Assembly (NCBI RefSeq): GCF_020360975.1
Contig: NW_025408685.1
Span: 496,001 to 560,000, forward strand
Length of the DNA stretch: 64,000 nucleotides
Source: Hirsutella rhossiliensis
Taxonomy: Eukaryota > Ascomycota > Sordariomycetes > Hypocreales > Ophiocordycipitaceae
Reading direction: 5' to 3'
Below the pieces are notes generated by a model. It was not told where the DNA came from and made no database searches. It saw only the letters and a list, made by a program, of their open reading frames with translations. Numbering within the stretch: the first letter of the stretch is position 1; each line of letters begins with the position of its first letter. Positions 55,940 to 64,000 of the stretch are shown here, one piece after another. The position numbers were made by a program, and so were the translations under genes.

Positions 55940-57720
55940 AAAGACTATAACTAATTATATTTTACTCGAAAAAGCTATATAGTATAGAACTTAATTACCT
56001 TATCTATAATAAAGAATTCCTTATAATTATTTAAGCTTTTAAGGAATTTCGATATTACCTTCTTAAAAGTAAGTATAAAGTTAAGGTCTATATAGATTAT
56101 AAGAATATCTTATACTTTATAATAATATAATAGTTAAACGGATAATAGATCTAATAAGCTAAATATTTATTAGAATTTAACTATAAAATATTCTATAAAA
56201 AGAATAGAAAATAGTTAAGCTAATACCTTTAGTCGATAAAGTAACTAAGATATAGGAATACCTATAGCAAAAGAATAGCTCCTAAAAATTAACGAAAACA
56301 GAAACTATTAGTAACGATAGCTAAATATAATATTTAAAGTATAACCTAACGACTTAATATATTAAAAGATCCTAAAATAGATAAAAGAATATAAAGTATT
56401 AAAAGGATATAATATAGAATATTTAGAAGTTTTAATATATAAGAATAAAATCTAGATACTACTAGCGTTATAAGATAAAGTTATATAAGATATATATAAA
56501 TATTTAATATATAGATACTAAGGAATCTAAAGAATAATAAAATATATTAAATAATAATATAACTTCTTATAGCTTAAGGAAGTAGTATAATAAGTTATTA
56601 AAAAATATAAACTTTATATATAAAGTAAAGCTAAACGATATAAGCTATATAAAGAATTATAACCGCTATTAGTATTAGAGAAACTATAGGATTTAATAGC
56701 TTTTAATTATATTATAAAGCTACTATAGTTAAAAGAACCTATAACTAACGTTAAGTATAATAGTATATTTATTATTACTAACCGATTAATAAAGTATAGA
56801 TACTTCTTACTATATAAAGAAGTATATAATATAAAAGAGCTAGTATATATATTCCTATAAATAATTATTAGTAATTATAAACTACTAAATAAGATTATCT
56901 TTAATAAAGAAAGTATATTTATAGCTAGATTTTAGTAAGCTCTTATAGTATAATTAAGGACGAAATATAAGCTTTATATAGCTTATTACCTATAAATAGA
57001 TAGATAAATAGAACGACTTAACTAAACGCTTAAATAATATTTATAATACTATATTAGCTATAAATAAAATAATTAAGTTAAATAGCTACTAATAGTATAA
57101 CTAGTTTATAATAGCTTAGTTATAGAAATAACTAAGCTCTTACTAGTATACGCTAATTATAGATATAACCTAGAAGTATTTAAGGTTACTTAATAAAGAC
57201 TATAAGCGGAATAAGCGATATTATAAATAGATTAGCTATAAAAATTATATAAATAAATATAATAAGAACTTTAATTTATTAAAGAACGAATATCTACTTA
57301 CTATAATTAGAAAAGATTATAAGGACTAATCTTTTAAGAGGGAGATATAGTCTACTTTATATAACGAAATATTAAAATAAAACGACTAAGTAATAAATTA
57401 GATTTTAAGAAACTTAAACCGTTTAAAGTTAAGAAAACTATTTTAAAAGTTAACTATAAACTTTCGCTACTAATAATAATATAGATATACCTAATATTTT
57501 ATATCTTATTATTAAAACTAGTACTATAAAACGCTAAACTATAGGAAAAAATTAAAGTTAATAATAATTAAGAATATAAAATAAAATAAATACTAGATAT
57601 AAGAAAATAAGGTTAGTAATAAGAATACCTTATTAAGTAAAAGGGATATAGACTAAAAGAAAATACCTAGGAACTACTTAAGTACTTAACTTATTATAGT
57701 TCTTTACTTTAATAGTTCTA
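55940..57720 (+). pseudogene. RIP-mutated RNase H, integrase and chromodomain
   Basis: The RNase H reads FYSKKLYSIELNYLIYNKEF and FRYYLLKSKYKVKVYIDYK (about 55950-56110). The integrase core near 56770-57180 reads RLIKYRYFLLYKE and YKLYIAYYL (the H and D residues mutated), ending YANYRYNLEVFKVT. A chromodomain-like end lies near 57560-57700 (KRDID, then KENT-stop-E, where the expected Trp is TAG). A C-terminal chromodomain defines the chromovirus branch, which targets heterochromatin. Confidence 0.75.
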
Positions 57721-58439
57721 CTAGTAAAATCTACCTTAGGTATTATAAAATTACTTAACGAACTAATAGTATTTTAATTAATTATATTAAATCTACTTAT
57801 AAACTAAATATCGACTACTACTTTAGATTCTTAGCGCTTAGCCTTATTAAGGTTATCTAAGGAATAAAGGCCGACGAACTATCTTAGTACCCTTTATCTT
57901 TAGCTAGCGCTTTTAACGGTAAAGCCGCGTTAAATAAGCTAAGGCTTCGTTTAGGTCGGCTTAAGCTTTTAATATTCGCTCCTTAGTAATTTCTTCTTCT
58001 TTATCTAATCGATTAAACTTTAGATTTATTTAGGATACTAAGAAATATATTAGCTATAAATAATAAGTAGGATAATAAAGTTACTTATAAGAGCTAATCG
58101 CTACGCTTAATATATCGTAGGAACGACCCCGCTATATATATTCGGTATACTTAGAAGATTTCTTTAGTATTTTATAACGGAAGCCGCGTAATAAATAGAA
58201 AGAATATAATATAACGTTAAAACTAAGACGATTAATAGACTTAGCTAAATAAATATACTTAAGGGTCTTATAAGAACGATCCTTCGATATATAACTAGAT
58301 ATACTATTAGTAATATATCTTAAGGGATAGAAAGGACGAAATAAGGAATATATATATACGCGATAAGGGTATATTTATATATAGCGGCCAGGGTAGTAAT
58401 AGGTCTTATAGATAAGACTAAAAGAAAGGGAGATATTAT

Positions 58440-58929
58440 ATTATAACTACGGTTAGCGGGCTATAGGAGAGCTAGCTACGTTTATATAATAAGGCGGCTT
58501 AGAATAATAGTTAGGACGAGAAGTTACTTAGGCTTAGCTTACCTAAAGTATACGTAAGCTAAGTAAGCCTTATATAGATAGATTACTACTTAGGAGTATA
58601 GCTTATAAGTAAGCTATAGTAAGCTATAAAGGGGATTATAGCTAGGACTATAATCTAAGGATAGTCTTTATAAGTATATATAGCTACCTACTTTTACTCC
58701 TTTAAATAAATAGCTCTCTAGCTTTTAATATATTATAATTATTATAATCTCTATTACGATCTTATCTTTAATTCCGATTACTTAATTACTTAGTTATAGT
58801 CTATAGTCTACGACCTCTAACTTATTACTAACGTAATATACTTATTATTACTTAGACTACGCCCTATTATATCTACTAATATAAACCCCTTAATAGGTTT
58901 ATCCCTTAAGAATAACACCGGTCGTTATA
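58440..58929 (+). repeat. 3-prime LTR of the chromovirus
   Basis: It follows the polypurine tract and ends GGTCGTTATA; the original CA end has probably become TA. Confidence 0.85.
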
Positions 58930-61683
58930 AATATCTATAATAAGATTAATATTAACCTTTTTTACTAAGCTTTCTTTAACCTACTACTTAAATAAGTATA
59001 GGAATATACCTTTATATTCTTATTTTACTATTATAAAGAAATAATAAGTATAAGGAGGCTTTATAAAATAAGCTAGTAGAAAGAGGCTCTATAATATAGT
59101 CTAAGGAAATAACCTTTAAAGATAAAAGACCTCTATTAAATATCTATAGCTTCTTTTAAGAAAAGTAGGTATAGATAAGCCTATCTTAATAAATAAGAAT
59201 ATATATAAAATATATAAGTTAATTATAAGTAGAACGGATACCCTATTACCTATTTTAGCCTAGCGGTTTTAAAGATATCCGCGATATAAGAATAGATAGG
59301 GTATAGAATATTCTAGTTAAATCTACTACTTATACTAAAACCTATAGTCTTACGTTAACTATTACGCTATAATTAAACTACCTACTAAGTCTAAAAGATA
59401 TACTATAGATAGAGCTTTTTAAGTACTATAGAATATACTAGAAAGCTAACTAATTCGCTTACTAGTAAGTAAGTAATAGTCTATAAAAAATAAAGGATTT
59501 CCCTAAGAGTAGTAAGGAGAATAAGTAAGTTTATAAGTATCTTTTATAACGCTATTCTTTTAATATATTATTTAGCCCCTTATATACTTATTATAAATTC
59601 CGGACGAAATCCTACCCTATACCTCTTTAACCGCTCTTTCCGCTTAAGTTATTAATTACCCGATCCTACGCTTATTTCTTATACCTTTTTATAGTAAGAG
59701 TAGCGGTAGCGGCGGAGCTATTATCGGCCGTAGCTAGTATAGTATCGACGAATAACTCTATATACTCTAAGAAGGAGGAGGCGGGGGAGGGGGAGGTAGA
59801 TATATCTATTATAGAAGTTAGTATAATAGAACGTAGCCTCCCGCTTTATAAAGTAAGGAACTTATTAGTTAAAGTTATTATTATTATTATTAAGGCTATT
59901 ATTATAATTATAGCTATTACTATAAGTACTTATTAATAGGGCGGCCTATATAGCTAAGAATAAACTTATACCTTAAGTAAAGTAGAACTTACTTATTATA
60001 GCTATTACTATAGTTAAAGAAAGAGGAAAAGGAAGGAAAGAAAAAGGGAGATACTACTTTATATACCCTTAGTAAAGCTGCCTAAGGCTAAGGGAACGGG
60101 CAACCTAAGGCTTATATATATCTAGGCCGCCGCTAGCCGCTTAATAGCGCGTATAATAAAGTGCGCTCTTATTTAAGCGGCCGGCTAGCTAGTAAGTATA
60201 AAGTTAGGTACCGGCTACTTAAGTTAATAAGCATAGGGATAATAAGCCTAGTAGCGCTAGCACGATTAATAAAAGAGAGTAAGGCAAAGCTAGCGGTATA
60301 AAGGGCCTAAGGCTTAACTATATAGAAGCCGTTAATAAGGGGGCGCCGCGCTATTTTAAAGGAAGGGTATTATATAAAAGTCTTTAACTATTATAAGTTA
60401 TAGGCTTAGGCTATAGCCTAAGCTATATAGTTATATATAAAGGGCTAGATCCTATATATATATATAGGCTAGCTATATATAAAAGAGCTTTATATAGCTT
60501 ATTAATATTATCCTATAAATAGTACTTATATATATACCTTTACTTACTTTATAATAAAACCCTTTTAAATAGCTTATTATACCCTCTTAAGTATAGCTTT
60601 ATATAGCTATAAGCGGGTATATAATATACTATTAAAGATTATAAATTAAGTACGGTTTTCCTTTATATAAGTAAAAACCTCCTTCTTACCTTTATTAACT
60701 AAGGGTATATACCCTTTATTAATAAGACTTAGCCTAGACCTAACCTAGGACCCTAGCTTAAGCTTAAAGCGGGTCCCTTTAACCTTCCCTCTTTTAACTT
60801 AAAGGCTAAAATAAGTACCTTAAAAGCTAGGGCTTACTTAAGAAAAGCTTTAAAAGGCTAATGCTTTTTAAAGACCTTAAAAGAAAGGCTTAAAACTTAA
60901 AACTAAGACTAAGAAGATATTAAGATAAAAGAAAATACCTAGCTTAATATACTTAAGACTAGCCTCTTTAGGCCTAGCTTCGCCCTACCTTAAGCTAGCT
61001 ACTTTTAGCTTAACTAGCCTCTTAAGTAAGTAAAAAGGTAAAAAAAGCTACTTTTAATAGCCTTATTAGCCTATACTTATTTAACCTATACTTTAATACT
61101 TATAATAGTAATAACCCTAGCCTTAGCCTTAGTACCTCTTTCTTAGGGACTAGGCCTAGGGCTTTTTTTAGTAGGCCTTCTAGGCCCTTAAGGAAGCTTA
61201 AAAAATTAAACTCTTTTATAAGACCCTTATAAAAAGGCTTAAAAAGGTAACTATAACCTAGGACTATTAATAGCCCTTATTATAGCTCCTATAATAGCCT
61301 AAGGCTACTTAGCGGCCTAAGCCTATTTAAGGAAGCCTTAAAGCTAGCTTATAGGCTAAGGTCGCTATAAAGCGCTTAAGGCCCTAGCTTAGGCCTAGCT
61401 AAGGCCTTAGTAAAGAAGAATATAAAGAGAACTTCTAACTTATCTTAAAGCTAAAAAAAGGATTACTAATACTAACTATTAGCCTTATTACTCTTTATAA
61501 TAAGCTTAATAAAGCTATAAAGAAACTAGCTATATAAGCTCTATTACTTTAAAAATAAAGGTAATATAATTATAATAATAAAGGCCCCTTATTATAAGAA
61601 TATACCCTTATATTCCTACTTTTCTATTATAAAGAAATAATAGGTATAGGGAGGCTCTATAGAATAAGCTAGTAGTAAGGGTA
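58930..61683. other. Unassigned RIP-mutated repeat DNA
   Basis: AT-rich sequence with some GC-richer islands near 59700-59800 and 60100-60360. A stretch of about 90 bp near 59000-59080 is repeated directly near 61590-61680 (shared TATTATAAAGAAATAATA and AATAAGCTAGTAG), which may mark the ends of another lost element about 2.6 kb long. No motif was recognised. Confidence 0.45.
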
Positions 61684-61984
61684 TCGCACGGAGGATGAGC
61701 AAGTGGGCATAAAGATCAGGGACTGGAAGACTCTTGATTCTGCTATCTAAGGTGGGAAAGAGGCGAGATCTTTATAGACTGCCTGAATATGAGAATGGAA
61801 GGGAATGGTAGTGAATGGAAGCATCTGATCGGATCATCTGGAAGCCACTGATGCGTTGATGATGCCTCCTAGAAGTTTCTGTGGGGAAATGTGGAAACGG
61901 ACTGTGCGAATAGGGGGTCAGACTGTTGGAGGCTGATATCCTATGTGTGACAGACTGTTGGAGGCTGATATCCTATGTGTGACA
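61684..61984 (-). repeat. LTR of the second copia with a duplicated tip
   Basis: A 32-bp sequence (CAGACTGTTGGAGGCTGATA...) occurs twice in perfect tandem at 61919-61950 and 61951-61982, just at the LTR terminus (minus strand TGTCACACATAGG). Confidence 0.75.
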
Positions 61985-62035
61985 TACCCCCCCAGGTTGT
62001 GCTGGCTAGTGGGCAGTGCAAACTGAAGAAAGAAA

Positions 62036-64000
62036 CTAGATCCCTAGCAACGTAGAGATATCGATGAGACCGAGTTGTTTGACGAAAGTAGCAAATTTCT
62101 GGCCTGGCAGAGCTTTGGTGAGGCCGTCTGCAATCATCTGGGAAGTAGGCGTATAAGTGAGCTTATAGAGGCCTTTCTAAGGATTGAACCCTGGGATGAC
62201 TTGCGAGTCTTTTTATCATCAGCGAAAGCAGCGTCGGATGCGCTTTGGAAATCGCTATGATGTTGAGCGTGGAGCTGAGGAACAACATCCTCGTCGAGGC
62301 AGGGTTTTCCTGAAAACTGGATGGCGAGATACCTAGTGGCGTAAAGGTACTCGATCAGATGGTCTGCGAGCTTGGAGTGATGCTCGGAAGGGTTGTTGAG
62401 GAATTCAGCTAGTTTAGACGCTGGCTTGGCTATGTCCGAGCGGGTGATAGCTGCGGCGTAGGTCAGTGATCCAACTTTGCTCTGGTATAGCTGAATTTGG
62501 TCTGGAGAAGCCCGCCCTGTGTGCGGCTGGACTTCGTTGCACGGGAAAGGGCTCCTCTGAAGTGGTCACGCCGTTGAAGGTCGAACCGTTGAACCATCCT
62601 TTCAATGTAGGAGTCTTGGCATAGCCAAAGCTTCCTGTTGGGTCTGTCACGTAGGACTCTGATACCAAGGAACCATTGTAATTCCCTTGGTCTGTCATCG
62701 CGTACTTCCTCTTGAGGGCTGCAACCATCTCATCAGCTGCGTCCTCGTTTTCCTTGCGATAGAGGAAAACAATATCGTCAACGAAGAAGAAAACAGTGAG
62801 CCAGTCGTTCTGGAAGATGCAGGGTTCGTCGGGACACTGTGTAAGACCAAGCTCTCTGAATGCAGCAGTGAGTTCCTTCTGCCAAAGAAGAGGGGACCGT
62901 CGGAGGCCATAGAGGGCTCGCATGAGGCGAAGAGCCCATCCCTGTCTGTAGTATCCGTCTGGGAAGGCTACATAGACCTCCTCCTCGTCTTCTAAGAGGG
63001 CGTTTGTGAAGGCATTAACTGCGTCGAGCTGTCGGGTCTCAAGGTCGAATTTGGCGGTGATGGCCATGAGAATCCGGAAAGAACGTCCTGCAAGGGTTGC
63101 TGCATAGGTGTCCTTGTCACCTAGCTGTTGAAGATCTCCTCGAACACAAAGACGGGCTTTGAACTTTGTAAGAAAGCCATGCTTGTCGAACTTATACTTA
63201 AAGACCCAGGTAAGTGGCAAAAGCTTGCCCGTGACCTGGTCTCTGGGGACCGCTCTGAAGGTTCCTCTCTGTTGGAGTGCTTTCCACTCGGCGTGGGCTC
63301 CTTCTCTGAACTGAGGACCAAATCTGTGGGTGCGAAGTTCCTTATACGTCGTAGGTTCGGGAGGAAGGTGTCGTCTGTGAAGTTTTCTTCTCTGCCGAGA
63401 AAGAAAGAGCTGTGGAATTGACCCTTAGTGTTGGTCGAAAAAGCACTGAGCTTGCGAGGCTTTGGAGTGCGGGCTGAGCGCCGTGGCTGAGAGTCACTCG
63501 GACCGGGGTCCGGTGTCGGATATGGGTGCTGAATGTCATGAAACTCATCCTGATCATCCGAGTCCTCATGATCAGATGGTTCGGGTTGTACCACAATCGT
63601 GGTGGCGTCTCCTTGGTCTGAGGTTGAGGAGATTGCTCAACGGGGTCAGGTTCAGGTTCATCGATTTGAGTGGGGATTTCCTCGTAATCCGACTCGTCCT
63701 CGATGTGGGCTGGAAGCTGTACTTCCACGCGCTGCGGGATAGGTTCTGGTGGCTGATCATTTCCGTCATAGAAGATGCTTTCATTGAAGGTCACATCTCG
63801 GACCCTTCGGACTTCTGATGTGGACGGAATCCAGATCCTGAAAATGTTCGTGGAATCATATCCAACGAGATAACCGATTTCTGTGTGAGGGTCGGTCTTT
63901 AGGTCCTTCTTCTGTCTGTTCTGAATGGCCTGGGGTGTCAAGGGATAGGCTCTGCAGCCGTATGCCTTGAGAAACGTGATGTCAGGCTGGTCTTGCTGGT
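62036..64000 (-). pseudogene. Copia pol: integrase end, RT and partial RNase H
   Basis: From the window edge: integrase C-terminal segment (IGYLVGYDSTNIFRIWIPST), an acidic/Pro-rich linker (PRRSARTPKPRK), then RT (PLTWVFKYKFDKHGFLTKFK, LDAVNAFTNALL, YGLRRSPLLWQKEL, FFFVDDIVFLYRKEN with the catalytic DD at about 62770). Frame breaks near 63500, 63200 and 62520. In RNase H the reading passes from KSSQGSIL directly to KLTYTPTSQMIADGLTKAL (about 62150-62180), so the catalytic core between these segments is deleted. The stop is at 62038-62036 after LIDISTLLGI. It is not functional as it stands. Confidence 0.85.

Larger units (their letters stand above)
51062..58929 (+). mobile_element. Full-length RIP-mutated Ty3/gypsy chromovirus
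   Basis: Direct LTRs of about 490 bp (51062-51549 and 58440-58929) enclose Gag, protease, RT, RNase H, integrase and chromodomain in gypsy order on the plus strand. AAAGAAAGGGAGA at about 58425-58438 is the polypurine tract. All frames are closed by C-to-T and G-to-A changes, above all TGG to TAG. No clear target duplication remains. Confidence 0.88.
61684..64000 (-). mobile_element. Second un-RIPed copia element, truncated by the window
   Basis: The LTR (about 61684-61984) ends TGTGTGACA on the plus strand and is followed by a polypurine tract (minus strand CCTGGGGGGG, about 61986-61996). Pol is on the minus strand. Composition is normal, so it inserted after RIP of the left flank. The far LTR is outside the window. 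The left LTR limit is uncertain because the first TG of the expected end is not obvious. Confidence 0.85.

Noticed and set aside
30366..61683. AT-rich block as mitochondrial DNA
   Set aside because: Readable nuclear retrotransposon motifs with C-to-T/G-to-A changes and LTR pairs show it is RIP-mutated nuclear repeat DNA.

Overview
The window looks like a repeat-rich chromosomal block from a filamentous ascomycete fungus. Reasons: short 48-71 nt introns with fungal-type splice sites, Fot1/pogo-like, MULE, Tad-like, chromovirus and Helitron families typical of Pezizomycotina, and about 25 kb of AT-rich DNA almost devoid of CpA and TpG, the signature of repeat-induced point mutation (RIP). No species can be named from the sequence alone. 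Almost everything present is a mobile element. Only one multi-exon gene looks like an ordinary host gene.

Layout. 1-6204: three Fot1/pogo-like DNA transposons, all with transposases on the minus strand and broken by frameshifts, plus a copia integrase scrap and a copia solo LTR that splits one terminal inverted repeat. 6323-8784: a frameshifted MULE transposase. 9000-9192: two orphan pogo-type ends. 9482-10108: a 17-bp minisatellite open in all six frames. 10375-13440: an unrecognised ORF and two fragments of Tad-like LINE reverse transcriptase. 14202-26331: two Helitrons in tandem in the same orientation. The first has an intact 1856-residue Rep/helicase gene in three exons; the second is a frameshifted relative. 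Both share terminal hairpins and a 3-prime architecture with near-identical spacing. 26333-28314: a five-exon gene with a C-terminal Myb/SANT-like domain whose stop codon lies at the Helitron 5-prime tip. 28315-30365: intergenic.

30366-61683 is a RIP-eroded nest: a Ty3/gypsy chromovirus fragment, a Tad-like LINE, a less eroded copia element (42734-48800), unassigned AT-rich DNA and a full-length LTR-to-LTR chromovirus (51062-58929). Two later insertions carry no RIP: a copia element (31234-37402, TSD AGAAC, LTRs differing by one base) and a 222-bp solo LTR (47849-48070, TSD TACGG). 61684 to the end is another un-RIPed copia element that runs off the window.

The block therefore records several rounds of invasion: saturated RIP first, a partly mutated copia next, and clean insertions last. 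Single-base frame breaks are frequent even in the young elements, so some may be assembly indels. All exon models, domain calls and family names here come from reading the sequence; no database search was run.
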